NCBI GenBank assembly: GCA_903909605.1
Contig: CAIVWH010000030.1
Coordinates: 1 to 64,000 of the forward strand
From: an uncultured Micrococcales bacterium
GTDB lineage: Bacteria; Actinomycetota; Actinomycetes; Actinomycetales; Microbacteriaceae
Length of the DNA stretch: 64,000 nucleotides
Direction of reading: 5' to 3'
Shown: positions 42,947 through 52,573 of the stretch, one piece after another
Layout: each line of letters begins with the position of its first letter
How positions within the stretch are numbered: position 1 is the stretch's first letter
Position numbers and translations under genes: made by a program
Notes under the pieces: generated by a model
The model's database searches: none
What the model was told of the DNA's origin: nothing
The model's input: the letters and a program-made list of their open reading frames with translations, nothing else

Positions 42947-43441
42947 ATGAATCAGCCACTGGTCGGCGTTGTCATGGGCTCAGATTCCGATTGGTCGGTA
43001 ATGGCCGATGCGGTTCAGGCGCTCAAAGATTTCGGCATCGAAGCAGAGGTAGAAGTGCTCTCGGCGCACCGCACCCCAGAGCGCATGATCGAGTGGGGCA
43101 AGGCTGCAGCCAGCCGGGGCCTGAAGATCATCATCGCCGGGGCCGGCGGGGCAGCGCACTTGCCTGGCATGCTTGCCTCAGTCACGACTCTTCCCGTCAT
43201 CGGCGTTCCGGTTGCCCTCGCCAAGCTCGACGGCATGGATTCACTACTTTCAATCGTGCAGATGCCAGCGGGCATTCCGGTTGCGACGGTTTCCATCAAC
43301 GGGGCGAAGAATGCCGGAATTCTTGCAGCTCGCATCCTTGGTGCATTCGATCACAAACTCTCGTCAATGCTCGACGCTTTCGGTGAATCGCTCAAGCAGC
43401 AGGTTGCCGAAAAGAATGCGAAGTTGAAATCGCAGCTGTAA
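42947..43441 (+). CDS. purE: N5-carboxyaminoimidazole ribonucleotide mutase
   Basis: PurE moves the carboxyl group from N5 to C4 of the imidazole ring. The 164-residue class I enzyme has GSDSDWSVM (12-20), [11 protein letters not shown] with the catalytic His, and [11 protein letters not shown]. The start has the good Shine-Dalgarno TTAGGAG. It directly follows purK, its functional partner. Confidence 0.95.
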   Translation: MNQPLVGVVMGSDSDWSVMADAVQALKDFGIEAEVEVLSAHRTPERMIEWGKAAASRGLKIIIAGAGGAAHLPGMLASVTTLPVIGVPVALAKLDGMDSLLSIVQMPAGIPVATVSINGAKNAGILAARILGAFDHKLSSMLDAFGESLKQQVAEKNAKLKSQL

Positions 43442-43461
43442 ATCGCAAGGTTCCGCGCAAG

Positions 43462-44811
43462 TTGCGAAACCAAACATCGGTCACACGCTCACCTTTTAGA
43501 AACTTCGAGCGGGCCTCTGAACAAGACATGCGCAAGCGTGCTTGGTGGCTGGTGCTGCTCACCCTGCTCATCCCGGGCAGTGCGCAGTTGCTTGCGGGCA
43601 ACCGAAAAGTTGCTCGAGTCGGCATCGTGGCGAGCCTCGGTTTTTATGCGCTGCTGCTGATTGGCGCAGCACTGGCTCTGCTCAACCGCGGTTGGCTGAT
43701 CACCCTCGTGACCATTCCCGCAATCACCTATGCGCTAGCGGGGTTCCTGATTTCCTTTGCGATTTTGTTCGCACTGCTCGCACTTGACACCTTGCGTTTG
43801 ATGCGCCTGAATCACCTGATTCCGCGCGATCGCCTGATTGCCTTTATCGGCCTGGTGCTGGCAGGGGTGCTTGGCACCAGTGCCATCTCCTGGGCGGGCA
43901 ACACCGCGGGAGTTTCTGCCGGGTTCATCGGCACGATTTTCAACCAGAGTGGCTTTACCGCTGCGGCCGATGGTCGCTACAACATCCTGCTTCTGGGTGG
44001 CGATTCGGGTAAGGACCGCTTCGGTCTTCGCCCCGACAGCATTGGTGTGCTGAGCATCGATGCCGCCACCGGCAAATCGGTGCTCGTCAGTGTTCCGCGA
44101 AACATGCAGCACGTTTCATTCGTCGCCGGATCGCCAATGCTTAAGGTTTACCCGAACGGCTGGAACTGCGGCGAAGTTTGTCTGGTCAATGCAATCTATA
44201 AAGATGTAACCGACAACCACTCCGACCTTTACCCGGATGCCGTGAAGCACGGATCCACCCCGGGGGTCGAAGCCACCCGCGACGCGGTCGAGTGGGTGAC
44301 CGGCCTGAAGATTCAGTCATACGTGTTGATCGACATGGCGGCCTTCTCATCGCTGATCAACTCGCTCGGCGGCATCAACATCGACGTGAAAGAGCGCCTG
44401 CCGATTGGTGGTCAGCTCGACGATGGCTCGGATGCCTATGGCTGGATTGAAATCGGTCAGCAAAAACTCGATGGCTTCCACGCCCTCTGGTATGCCCGTT
44501 CACGCCACACCCACACCGACTACGACCGCATGGCCCGCCAGCGTGAGGTTGAAAACGCCATCCTCGCTCAGATGGATCCGGTAACGGTGCTGACTCACTT
44601 CCAGTCAATCGCCAAGGCTGGTCAGCAGTTGGTCAAGACCGACATCCCGAGTGGAATGCTCGGCACCTATGTTGACCTGGCCATGAAGGCTAAGAAATTC
44701 GGCATCGCGGCCCTACCGCTGACCCCGCCAATGGTTAACGAGATTCATCCCGACTTCCCGATGATTCGCCAGCAGGTCAAGCAGGCGCTGATCAAGGCCT
44801 CGGGCAACTAG
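43462..44811 (+). CDS. LytR-CpsA-Psr (LCP) family cell-wall polymer ligase
   Basis: LCP enzymes transfer lipid-linked glycopolymers to peptidoglycan outside the cell. The protein (449 residues from TTG 43462, or 427 from ATG 43528, MRKRAWW) has three to four membrane helices at the N-terminus (about 27-155) and an extracytoplasmic LCP domain with NILLLGGDSGKDRFGLRPDS, VSVPRNMQ, and LWYARSRHTHTDYDRMARQR, the conserved arginine and aspartate set. The start is uncertain. It leads a group of polymer export and glycosyltransferase genes, which fits a role in anchoring that polymer. Confidence 0.88.
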   Translation: MRNQTSVTRSPFRNFERASEQDMRKRAWWLVLLTLLIPGSAQLLAGNRKVARVGIVASLGFYALLLIGAALALLNRGWLITLVTIPAITYALAGFLISFAILFALLALDTLRLMRLNHLIPRDRLIAFIGLVLAGVLGTSAISWAGNTAGVSAGFIGTIFNQSGFTAAADGRYNILLLGGDSGKDRFGLRPDSIGVLSIDAATGKSVLVSVPRNMQHVSFVAGSPMLKVYPNGWNCGEVCLVNAIYKDVTDNHSDLYPDAVKHGSTPGVEATRDAVEWVTGLKIQSYVLIDMAAFSSLINSLGGINIDVKERLPIGGQLDDGSDAYGWIEIGQQKLDGFHALWYARSRHTHTDYDRMARQREVENAILAQMDPVTVLTHFQSIAKAGQQLVKTDIPSGMLGTYVDLAMKAKKFGIAALPLTPPMVNEIHPDFPMIRQQVKQALIKASGN

Positions 44812-44818
44812 CCCTCGA

Positions 44819-44824
44819 TAAACT
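44819..44824 (+). promoter_or_regulatory. Possible -10 box of the polymer-export genes
   Basis: TAAACT lies 27 bases before the Wzm-type gene and is followed by the strong ribosome site AAGGAGG (44841-44847), four bases before its ATG. Confidence 0.4.
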
Positions 44825-44851
44825 TTGTTTCAGCCGAACTAAGGAGGCCTA

Positions 44852-45700
44852 ATGTCCGTTGCCGAGTACGCGGCAAAGCACGGCCTCAAACGCGTCGGTG
44901 CTCGCGAGCCATTCTTTAGCTACCTCAAGCACGCTTGGCTGCGCCGCGACTTTGCCTACACAATGGCTCAATTCACCAACCAGGCAAGCATGGCTGGCAA
45001 TCGCCTCGGTCGCTGGTGGCTCATCCTGCAGCCGGCCATCCAGGCTGGCGTTTACGGCCTGATTTTTGGAGTGCTGCTTGGCAGCTCTCGCCCGCACAAC
45101 TTCGTACCATTTCTCTTCACCGGAGTCTTCCTGTTTGCGTTTATGCAGAGCGCCTTCCAGCAGGGAGCATCTTCGATCACCGGCAACTTTGGTTTGGTTC
45201 GCTCGCTTAGTTTCCCGCGCATCCTGTTGCCGGCAAACTCGACCATTCAACAAATCTTCGCCCTGATGCCGCAGCTTGGCCTATTGGTTGTCACGCTCTT
45301 GCTCACCGGTCAGCAGATCTCCTGGAGCTGGTTGCTGCTGGTTCCAATCGTTGCGTTGATGATCATTTTCGGTTTCGGTGTAGCCGCTCTCTCGGCCAGA
45401 CTCACGGTTCAGATCCAAGACTTGAGCAAGCTCATCCCGTTTATCACTCGAATCATGTTTTACGTGAGTGGCATTTTCTTCAGCCCAGCCCGAGTGCTTG
45501 GTCACTACCCGGTTGCCCTGAAGATTGCAGAGCTCAACCCGGTTTACGTTTACATCTCGTTGGCGCGCGGAGTGACAATCTCGGGTTACAGCGCATCGCT
45601 GCAGGATTGGGTTGCCGGCATCGTCTGGGCTCTCGTGGCACTGATTTCTGGCACCTGGTTCTTCTGGAGAGCGGAGGAGCGCTATGGCCGCGAAATCTAA
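44852..45700 (+). CDS. ABC-2 permease for polysaccharide or teichoic-acid export (Wzm/TagG type)
   Basis: The 282-residue membrane protein has six membrane helices of the Wzm/TagG family; the opening RRDFAYTMAQF, NRLGRWWLILQPAIQAGVYGLIF and FYVSGIFFSPARV are characteristic. It moves an undecaprenyl-linked polymer across the membrane with the ATPase encoded next. The ribosome site AAGGAGG is one of the best in the window. The ATPase gene overlaps it by 17 bp. Confidence 0.9.
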   Translation: MSVAEYAAKHGLKRVGAREPFFSYLKHAWLRRDFAYTMAQFTNQASMAGNRLGRWWLILQPAIQAGVYGLIFGVLLGSSRPHNFVPFLFTGVFLFAFMQSAFQQGASSITGNFGLVRSLSFPRILLPANSTIQQIFALMPQLGLLVVTLLLTGQQISWSWLLLVPIVALMIIFGFGVAALSARLTVQIQDLSKLIPFITRIMFYVSGIFFSPARVLGHYPVALKIAELNPVYVYISLARGVTISGYSASLQDWVAGIVWALVALISGTWFFWRAEERYGREI

Positions 45701-46466
45701 GCCAAAGCTCGAAGATCGCAAACCGGTTGTCATCGTCGACGACGTGCACGTGGTCTATAAGGTTCTTGCAAGCGGAAAGCGAGCCAGTCGCGCAAATGCT
45801 GGCGGCGGCATGTTTTCGCGCGGCCTGAAGCTGCGTGAGGTTCACGCCGTAAAGGGTGTCTCGTTCACCATCTACGAAGGCGACTCGGTCGGCATCATCG
45901 GCACAAACGGTTCGGGCAAGTCCTCGCTGATGACCGCAATTGCCGGGGTCAACCCAATCGAAAAGGGCGCAATCTACGCCTCGGCGCGACCGATGCTGCT
46001 GGGCGTTGGGGCTGTGCTCATCCCTGCTATTTCGGGCCTGAAAAACATTTTGCTCGGCGGTTTGGCGATGGGCTACAGCCGCAAGGAGATCAACGCTTCG
46101 GCCAAGGCCATCACCGATTTCGCCGGCCTGGAGGAGTTCATCGACCTACCGATGAAGGCCTACTCGAGCGGAATGTCGGCCCGGTTGCGCTTTGCTATTG
46201 CTGCCTCGCGCGATCACGACATCCTGATCATCGATGAAGCGCTATCTGTGGGCGACCAGCAGTTCCGCAATCGCAGCGAGGCCCGAATGCGCGAGATGCG
46301 CGACAACGCCGGAACCGTGTTCCTGGTTTCGCACTCGATGAAGTCGATCATCGACACCTGCACTCGCTGCATCTGGATCGAGAAGGGCGAATTAATCATG
46401 GATGGCACGCCCAAGGAAGTCGTCAAGGCGTACAACAAGTTCGTTGGTTCAACCACCGTCGACTAA
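45684..46466 (+). CDS. ABC ATPase for polysaccharide or teichoic-acid export (Wzt/TagH type)
   Basis: The 260-residue ATPase has Walker A GTNGSGKSS, signature YSSGMSARLRFA, Walker B ILIIDEALSVGD and H-loop VSHSMKS, the pattern specific to the Wzt/TagH subfamily. There is no C-terminal carbohydrate-binding extension, so export probably does not depend on a chain-end modification. It pairs with the overlapping Wzm-type permease. Confidence 0.92.
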   Translation: MAAKSKPKLEDRKPVVIVDDVHVVYKVLASGKRASRANAGGGMFSRGLKLREVHAVKGVSFTIYEGDSVGIIGTNGSGKSSLMTAIAGVNPIEKGAIYASARPMLLGVGAVLIPAISGLKNILLGGLAMGYSRKEINASAKAITDFAGLEEFIDLPMKAYSSGMSARLRFAIAASRDHDILIIDEALSVGDQQFRNRSEARMREMRDNAGTVFLVSHSMKSIIDTCTRCIWIEKGELIMDGTPKEVVKAYNKFVGSTTVD

Positions 46467-46480
46467 AGACGGCCAAACTC

Positions 46481-47551
46481 ATGGCAGTAAAAGCAACCGG
46501 CATCAAGGCCAAGAAGTTCACACCAGCGGTGAGCGTGGTGATGCCCGTGCTCAACGAAGCGAACCATCTAGCCGCTGCGGTCGATGCGATTTTGGCGCAG
46601 GAATATTCCGGCGGACTCGAGCTTCTGCTGGTGCTCGGTCCGTCTACCGACTCGACATCAGCGGTCGCCGCGAAGATTGCGAAGTCAGACAAGCGAGTTC
46701 GGTTAATCGATAACCCGCGCGGGCTCACTACCGTTGGCATGAACCTTGGCGTCAAGACGGCAAAGCACACGGTGATTGTGCGCATCGATGCCCACAGTGA
46801 GCCAACCCCCGGCTACCTTCAGCGCGGGGTCGAGATACTTTTCGAGCAGGGCGCGGCTCTCGTCGGCGGCATCATGGATGCGCGGGGCAAGAGTGCATTC
46901 CAGAGCGCCGTGGCTTTCGCATATAAGTCGCGTTTCGGCATCGGTGGTGGTGCCTATCACCTAGGTGGCGATGCCGGCGAGGCCGAAAGCGCATACCTCG
47001 GCATCTTTCAGCGCAAGTTTTTCGAAGCTGTTGGTGGCTATGACGAGTCAATCGTTCGCGGCGAGGATTGGGATCTCGCGCAGCGAATCAAGGCCGCCGG
47101 TGGCAAGGTTTGGTTTTCGCCAGAGCTTCGAGTGATCTACTGGCCGCGTGGTCGGGTCAGCAAACTGGTTCGCCAGTTTTACTCCACCGGAGTTTGGCGC
47201 GGCGATTTGACCCGTCGTGACCCGGCTCGCGCATCGCGTCGTTACTTCGTTCCGCCGGTCGCAGTGGTCGCCATCTCATTCGGCCTTGTGCTCTTGGCCC
47301 TTGGCCTGACAGTCGGCGTGATTCCGGCAACGGCATACCTGTCGGTGGTCGCTCTTGTTGCCGCCACCGCCCAGGGCCTGACGCTCAAAGGCAGGGCGGC
47401 CCTGGTCGTCGCGCTGGTCACCATGCACATGAGCTGGGGCTGGGGTTTTCTGGTTGGCTATGCCCGCGGTGCTCGCGGCACTGTCGATCGCAGCCGAGTC
47501 ACCGGCAAGGTTTCTAACCGGGATGCACAAAATCAAAGGTCGAAAAAGTGA
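46481..47551 (+). CDS. Family 2 glycosyltransferase, ExoA-like
   Basis: The 356-residue protein has a GT-A fold at residues 15-240 with VVMPVLNEANHL, IVRIDAHSEP (the D-x-H metal site) and GEDWDLAQRI. Two to three membrane helices follow (about 245-340). The layout matches ExoA-type enzymes that extend a lipid-linked sugar at the inner leaflet. It lies between the exporter and a TagF-like gene, and its stop overlaps the next GTG in a GTGA arrangement. Confidence 0.85.
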   Translation: MAVKATGIKAKKFTPAVSVVMPVLNEANHLAAAVDAILAQEYSGGLELLLVLGPSTDSTSAVAAKIAKSDKRVRLIDNPRGLTTVGMNLGVKTAKHTVIVRIDAHSEPTPGYLQRGVEILFEQGAALVGGIMDARGKSAFQSAVAFAYKSRFGIGGGAYHLGGDAGEAESAYLGIFQRKFFEAVGGYDESIVRGEDWDLAQRIKAAGGKVWFSPELRVIYWPRGRVSKLVRQFYSTGVWRGDLTRRDPARASRRYFVPPVAVVAISFGLVLLALGLTVGVIPATAYLSVVALVAATAQGLTLKGRAALVVALVTMHMSWGWGFLVGYARGARGTVDRSRVTGKVSNRDAQNQRSKK

Positions 47552-48720
47552 GCCTGCTTGCGCGCCTGAGCGCTTACTCGCCGCGTCGGGTGCTCGGTGC
47601 GCTGAACCGTCGTCGCTCTGACCTGCGACGCAAGCTGCAGTACAAGCCGGGCAGACTGCCGCTTCGCGATGCCGTGCTTTTCGAATCTTTTGAGGGCAGG
47701 GTAGTGGGCGATAGCCCGCTGGATATCTTCCGCGAACTTCAGGCAACTCGAAACGACCTTGAATTCATCTGGACCACCGGGCCAAACACCGTGGCGCCAC
47801 TTGGATCTCGAGCGGTTCGGCACGGTTCGCGCGAGTGGCTTGAAGCCCTAGCCACAAGCAGATACCTGGTCAATAACAACACCTTCCCCTGGTATTTCCG
47901 AAAGGCTGCCGGGCAGACCTACCTGCAAACCTGGCACGGCACTCCGCTAAAGCGGCTCGGTCGCGACATCGTGAACGGTTCAGTGACCAAGAGCTATCTC
48001 GCCCTGATGGATCGTGAGGTCAGCTTTTGGGACTATCTGGTTTCGCCATCCAAGTTCTTCACCGATTCATTTATCGGAGCATTCGGTTATCGAGGCAAAG
48101 TTCTCGAAACCGGTTATCCGCGAAACGATCGCCTCAGCACCTCAGCCGACATCGCCCGAAACGAAATTCGCCGCAAACTCGGTGTGCACGATCAGAGCAC
48201 GATGCTGGTTCTCTATGCTCCAACCTGGCGCAACTACGAACGAAACGCGGTTGGCAGCTGGCGCTCGGTCAACTATCTGCAGGCAGACACCGAGTTGCCG
48301 GCCGGCTACCGCTTGGTGTTCCGCGGTCACACCAACACGCACTCGACGCACCGCACAATTGCATCTGCGATTGACGCAACCCACTACCCGGATATGACCG
48401 AACTCTATTTGGCCTGTGACGTATTGGTCACCGACTATTCGTCGATGATGTTCGATTACTCGATCACCGGAAAGCCAATGCTGTTCCTAGCGCCAGATCT
48501 CGAACGCTACAAAAACGAGCAGGGCTTCTATTTTGATTTCGAAGCCGAAGCGCCGGGGCCAATCTTGAAAGATGCTGCCGAGGTCATCCGTGCGCTAGAG
48601 AGAATCGATCAGGTTTCGCTCGACTATCAGTCGCGCTATCTTGCTTGGCAAAAGCGTTTCAATTCGCTCGAGGATGGCTCTGCCGCGAAACGTGTGGTCG
48701 CTGAGGTCTTCGGTAACTAG
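47548..48720 (+). CDS. CDP-glycerol glycerophosphotransferase family protein (TagF/TarL-like)
   Basis: The 390-residue cytoplasmic or peripheral protein has the family signatures YLQTWHGTPLKRLG (about 130-143), LYAPTWRNYE and VTDYSSMMFDYSITGKPMLF. The family adds polyol-phosphate units to teichoic-acid chains or makes related phosphodiester polymers. No CDP-glycerol synthase is in the window. It starts with GTG and is coupled to the glycosyltransferase gene. With the exporter it points to a teichoic-acid-like polymer. Confidence 0.88.
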   Translation: MSLLARLSAYSPRRVLGALNRRRSDLRRKLQYKPGRLPLRDAVLFESFEGRVVGDSPLDIFRELQATRNDLEFIWTTGPNTVAPLGSRAVRHGSREWLEALATSRYLVNNNTFPWYFRKAAGQTYLQTWHGTPLKRLGRDIVNGSVTKSYLALMDREVSFWDYLVSPSKFFTDSFIGAFGYRGKVLETGYPRNDRLSTSADIARNEIRRKLGVHDQSTMLVLYAPTWRNYERNAVGSWRSVNYLQADTELPAGYRLVFRGHTNTHSTHRTIASAIDATHYPDMTELYLACDVLVTDYSSMMFDYSITGKPMLFLAPDLERYKNEQGFYFDFEAEAPGPILKDAAEVIRALERIDQVSLDYQSRYLAWQKRFNSLEDGSAAKRVVAEVFGN

Positions 48721-48749
48721 GGCGCAGACATCTCTCAGGCTCAAATAAA

Positions 48750-48765
48750 GGGCTGTGGAGAGCCC
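48750..48765 (+). other. Short hairpin between the polymerase and lipoprotein genes
   Basis: GGGCT and AGCCC enclose a six-base loop. There is no T-run, so a terminator role is weak. Confidence 0.3.
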
Positions 48766-48771
48766 CAAAGT

Positions 48772-48777
48772 TAGGCT
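48772..48777 (+). promoter_or_regulatory. Possible -10 box of the lipoprotein gene within an inverted repeat
   Basis: TAGGCT is flanked by AAAGTT and AACTTT (48767-48789), a perfect 6-bp inverted repeat. The ribosome site GGAGG (48791-48795) follows before the ATG at 48801. Confidence 0.4.
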
Positions 48778-48800
48778 TAAAGCAACTTTCGGAGGCAGAA

Positions 48801-49277
48801 ATGAAGAAATTCGCACTCATCCTGGCCGCTGCGGCCATCACCACAGCGCTGTCGGGTTGCTCGCTCCTGTATCCAAATTGGGGCACCACTCAAAACCCGG
48901 GCACTTCAGCCTCGGCAAACCCATCTAGCAGCAGCCAGCCGAGTTCTTCAGCCAGCTCGACTCCGGCCAACACCAAGCGAGCTGCCAAGGTGGTAATCGA
49001 CAGCCAGAGCATCGACCCAGCCACCGGCATTCTTGAGGTTTGGGCCGAGGCCACTAACTTCAACGAGGATGGCGGGCTCTGCACACTCACTGTTCAATAC
49101 GGCACCAGTTCAAAGACCGTCACCGCCAAGGCCTCGGCGAATGTGACCACCACCCAGTGCTACGCCCTCGACTTCAACACGGTTGGTCTGCCGAAGGGCA
49201 CAGCCCTCATCACGGTCACCTATGACTCGGCAAACTTCTCGGGTGTCTCGGCTAGTCAATCAATCGTGATCAACTAG
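48801..49277 (+). CDS. Small lipoprotein of unknown function
   Basis: The 158-residue product has a lipoprotein signal with lipobox LSGC (Cys20), a low-complexity Ser/Pro/Ala linker (about 30-58) and one beta-rich domain (about 60-158) with two cysteines (GGLCTLTV and TTQCYALDF) that could form a disulfide. I do not recognise a named family. It starts seven bases before the LysM gene ends its upstream gap, so the two are likely co-transcribed and may work together at the cell surface. Confidence 0.75.
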   Translation: MKKFALILAAAAITTALSGCSLLYPNWGTTQNPGTSASANPSSSSQPSSSASSTPANTKRAAKVVIDSQSIDPATGILEVWAEATNFNEDGGLCTLTVQYGTSSKTVTAKASANVTTTQCYALDFNTVGLPKGTALITVTYDSANFSGVSASQSIVIN

Positions 49278-49284
49278 CCACTGC

Positions 49285-51870
49285 ATGAAGCTACGCCTGA
49301 CCCAACTTCTCGCCGCAGCGCTTACTGTGCTGTTCGGTGTCGTTGGGCTATCGGCTGTGCAATCACAATCTGCGGCCAGCGCCGCTGACGCCTCCCGCTT
49401 CGATCCGGGATTGATAATCAGCGACTCGGTGTTTTTCGACTTCGGTTCGATGAACGAGGCGGCGATTCAAAACTTCCTCGAAAGCAAGGTGCCGAACTGC
49501 AAGGCAATCGCAGGTCAGCCCAAGTGTCTGCGCGACTATGTCACTGACATCCCTGACACTGTTGGAACAGCAGGGCACTGCGCCAGCATCGCGGGGCAGC
49601 AAAATGTGAAAGCCTCGACGGTGATCTATCAGGTTGCTCGTGCCTGCGGAATTAATCCGCGCGTGCTGATTGTGCTGCTGCAAAAAGAGCAGGGTCTGGT
49701 TCAGGCAACTAATCCGAGCATTTACATGTACAACGCGGCCACCGGTTACGGCTGCCCAGACAGCGACCCATCAATCTGCGGAAAAGTTTTCTCGGGTCTG
49801 TTCAACCAGCTATACAAAGCAGCCGGTCAATTTCGCTGGTATGGAAACCCGGCATCGCCGTTTAGCCGACTCAAGGTTGGCAAGACCAGCAACATTTTGT
49901 ACAGCCCGAATTCGTCATGCGGCAGCACCCCGGTGCTGATCAAGAGTCAGGCAACCGCAGACCTCTACTACTACACGCCGTACACCCCGAACGCGGCTGC
50001 GCTCAAGAACCTCTATGGTTCGGGTGACTCGTGCAGCGCCTACGGCAACAGAAACTTTTGGCGCTTTTACAGCGACTGGTTCGGCAGCCCTCTCGGCGGT
50101 GGCTTTCTGCTCAAGAGCGCAACCTCTGCCGTCTACCTGATCGTCGATAACAACAAGTACCTGGTTTCTGACCCAGACCTAATCAAGGCGCTGAGCCCAC
50201 TAGGGCCGCTCGGCACGATTTCGCAGGACTACCTTGACTCTTTCACCACGGCACCGAATTCTCTGAATCGGCTGGTCAAGGCAGTAACCAACCAGTACTA
50301 CTTCATTGATGGCGGCCAGAAGTACCCGCTCGCCAGCTGCAATCAGGCGATTGCCTTCGGTCTCGACTGCGGCACAGCCGTGCAGCTCACCGCGAACCAG
50401 CTCTCCTCTCTGCCCACCGGCGGCCCGGTTACGCAACACGTTGGCGCAATCGACGGCACCGACTACTTCATCAATAACGGGCAGAAGCAACAAATCCTGG
50501 ATGCCTACTCGGCAACAGCCGCCGGTCTGAACCTAGAGCCGCTGAGCCCTGTGCAGATCACGGCATTCAGCTATTTGCCCTGGGGTGCTCCGATTGCAAT
50601 CGACAAGTCGATGTTCTTGAACTCAACCACCGGCAACTACGACCTCTACGTGGGAGGGTTCAGCTACGAAATCGACAAGGCGCTCTATGCCGATGTGAAC
50701 TTCGCCAAGTGGTTCACCATGTCAAAGAACTCGATGACCGCCGATGGCCTGAGCAAGATCAATTCCAACGTGACCGTCAAGCCGTTCGTGCTTGACGCCG
50801 CGGGTAACACCTGGATGATCACGGGTGATGGCCGCACCAAGGTGGTCGCTTCGGCAGATGTTGTCGACGACGCTCCTTTGGTTGCAGATGAGCTTTTGTC
50901 TGTCATCCCGATTGTTCCAACGCCGCTTACGTTGCCTGCCTTCGTGCAGTCTGCCAGCGACAAGCACATCTACTATCTCGATGCTGGGATGCGCCGCCCA
51001 ACCTATAGCGCCACTGACCGAGCAACACTCGCAACCGGTATGAGCTCGGCAGCCGTGATTCAGCTTTCGGCAAGCGCGCTCGCACAGATTCAATTAGGTC
51101 CTGCGATTTTCGCCCCTGGCGACGTGCTGCACTCCACCAAGTCGAACTTGAACTACTGGGTGACCTCGAACAGCACTCTCGCCAAGATTGCAACCAGCGC
51201 CGATGCCGCACAGTTTGGCCTTGCGAAAATCAAGCCGATTAACAGCACCGACCTTGGCGGCTATAACACCGCTGCGACTCTGGCAGGAGTAAAGGTCTCC
51301 TGCGGCGATCAGGTTCTGGTTGCGCTTGGCGGGCACTATTACCCAATTGCGGTCAGCGATGCATCGCACTACCCGGGAGCAACGCTCGCACTCAGTGACA
51401 TCGCCTGCGGCCAGTTGGCCAAAACTTCGGTTCAGTTCGGTCGATTCATTCGCACTCCAGATAAGACCTATTGGCTAATTCAAAAGGGCAAGCGTCGCGC
51501 ATTTGCCACGGCTGCCAAATACGAGGCCTTGCGCACCGACATGCTTCCGGCGGTAGCCGTCGATGCAGCCTTCGCCGCCAAAATACCTGTTGGTCCTGCC
51601 GCTCCAGCCGTCTTGATCGAGGCCACCCCAACCCCGACAGCAAGCGCGACGGCCGCGCCTACCCCGACTCCAAGCAGATCTGCTTCGGCCAGCCCGAGCC
51701 CGAGCCCGAGACCCACTCCGACCGCTAAGCCCAGCAGCTACACGGTCGCCAGCGGCGATACCCTGACCACAATCGCGAACAAGTTCTCGACCACCATCGC
51801 CGTTTTGAAGACGCTGAATGCACTGACCAGCGACAACATCAAAATCGGTCAGGTTTTGAAACTTCCATAG
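49285..51870 (+). CDS. Secreted LysM protein with a putative lysozyme-like domain
   Basis: The 861-residue protein has a signal peptide (1-33). Its N-terminal domain (about 39-270) with [23 protein letters not shown] resembles the helix that carries the catalytic glutamate in transglycosylases (Glu135 is the candidate). The middle (about 275-760) holds several weak repeats of the form YxIDxGxKY. A Pro/Ser/Thr/Ala linker (about 780-815) and one LysM peptidoglycan-binding domain (about 817-861, [16 protein letters not shown]) close the protein. Its place beside the polymer locus fits peptidoglycan remodelling. Enzyme activity is inference. Confidence 0.8.
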   Translation: MKLRLTQLLAAALTVLFGVVGLSAVQSQSAASAADASRFDPGLIISDSVFFDFGSMNEAAIQNFLESKVPNCKAIAGQPKCLRDYVTDIPDTVGTAGHCASIAGQQNVKASTVIYQVARACGINPRVLIVLLQKEQGLVQATNPSIYMYNAATGYGCPDSDPSICGKVFSGLFNQLYKAAGQFRWYGNPASPFSRLKVGKTSNILYSPNSSCGSTPVLIKSQATADLYYYTPYTPNAAALKNLYGSGDSCSAYGNRNFWRFYSDWFGSPLGGGFLLKSATSAVYLIVDNNKYLVSDPDLIKALSPLGPLGTISQDYLDSFTTAPNSLNRLVKAVTNQYYFIDGGQKYPLASCNQAIAFGLDCGTAVQLTANQLSSLPTGGPVTQHVGAIDGTDYFINNGQKQQILDAYSATAAGLNLEPLSPVQITAFSYLPWGAPIAIDKSMFLNSTTGNYDLYVGGFSYEIDKALYADVNFAKWFTMSKNSMTADGLSKINSNVTVKPFVLDAAGNTWMITGDGRTKVVASADVVDDAPLVADELLSVIPIVPTPLTLPAFVQSASDKHIYYLDAGMRRPTYSATDRATLATGMSSAAVIQLSASALAQIQLGPAIFAPGDVLHSTKSNLNYWVTSNSTLAKIATSADAAQFGLAKIKPINSTDLGGYNTAATLAGVKVSCGDQVLVALGGHYYPIAVSDASHYPGATLALSDIACGQLAKTSVQFGRFIRTPDKTYWLIQKGKRRAFATAAKYEALRTDMLPAVAVDAAFAAKIPVGPAAPAVLIEATPTPTASATAAPTPTPSRSASASPSPSPRPTPTAKPSSYTVASGDTLTTIANKFSTTIAVLKTLNALTSDNIKIGQVLKLP

Positions 51871-51873
51871 ACT
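51868..51873 (+). promoter_or_regulatory. -10 box of the nucleotidyltransferase gene (leaderless), inside the preceding stop
   Basis: TAGACT begins with the TAG stop codon of the LysM gene and stands 7 bases before the ATG at 51881, with no Shine-Dalgarno between them. Confidence 0.55.
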
Positions 51874-51880
51874 GGAACCC

Positions 51881-52573
51881 ATGTCGACTCAGGTTGTAAT
51901 CCTCGCTGCGGGAATGGGCACCCGCCTGGGTTCGCCGCTTCCTAAAACGCTCACCGTTCTTCGCGACGGCCGGTCAATCATGCAGCAGCAGTTCGACAAC
52001 CTCACCAAGGCTTTCTCGATTGACTACCGACCAATGATCGTTGTCGGCTTCAAGCTCGAAGCGATCATGGAGCGCTTTTCAACCGCGACCTTCGTTTACA
52101 ACGAACTGTTCGACCAGACCAACACATCCAAGAGTCTGCTCAAGGCCCTTCGGGCATCCGGCGATGGTGGAGTGCTCTGGCTCAATGGCGATGTGGTTTT
52201 TGACCCAGAGGTACTCGAACGGGTCAAGCCTGCCATTGCCAACTCGCACTCATTTGTGGTGGTAAACACCTCGAAGGTTTCCGAAGAAGAAGTGAAGTAC
52301 ACCCTCGATGAGTCGGGTCACATCGACGAACTGTCAAAGGTGGTCGTTGGCGGGCTGGGCGAAGCGGTTGGAATCAACTACGTTGCCGGCCCCGACAAGG
52401 ATGCGCTCATCCGACGTCTTGACGAAGCCGGCGACAACGACTATTTCGAACGCGGCATCGAGCTGGCGATTGAAAAGGATGGCCTAAAGTTCAAGGCCAT
52501 CGACATCAGCGATCTTTACGCTGTTGAGATTGATTTCGCCGAAGACCTAGATCGAGCAAACGAACTCTTTTGA
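51881..52573 (+). CDS. Sugar or choline-phosphate nucleotidyltransferase
   Basis: The 230-residue cytoplasmic enzyme has the start VVILAAGMGTRLGSPLPKTL (5-24), the nucleotide-binding loop of NTP transferases, and WLNGDVVFD with the metal Asp. The short length and the block DNDYFERGIE resemble the LicC/COG1213 group, which makes CDP-choline or similar activated groups for decorating surface polymers. Substrate specificity cannot be read from the sequence. The last 68 bases overlap the convergent O-antigen-ligase-like gene. Confidence 0.8.
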   Translation: MSTQVVILAAGMGTRLGSPLPKTLTVLRDGRSIMQQQFDNLTKAFSIDYRPMIVVGFKLEAIMERFSTATFVYNELFDQTNTSKSLLKALRASGDGGVLWLNGDVVFDPEVLERVKPAIANSHSFVVVNTSKVSEEEVKYTLDESGHIDELSKVVVGGLGEAVGINYVAGPDKDALIRRLDEAGDNDYFERGIELAIEKDGLKFKAIDISDLYAVEIDFAEDLDRANELF

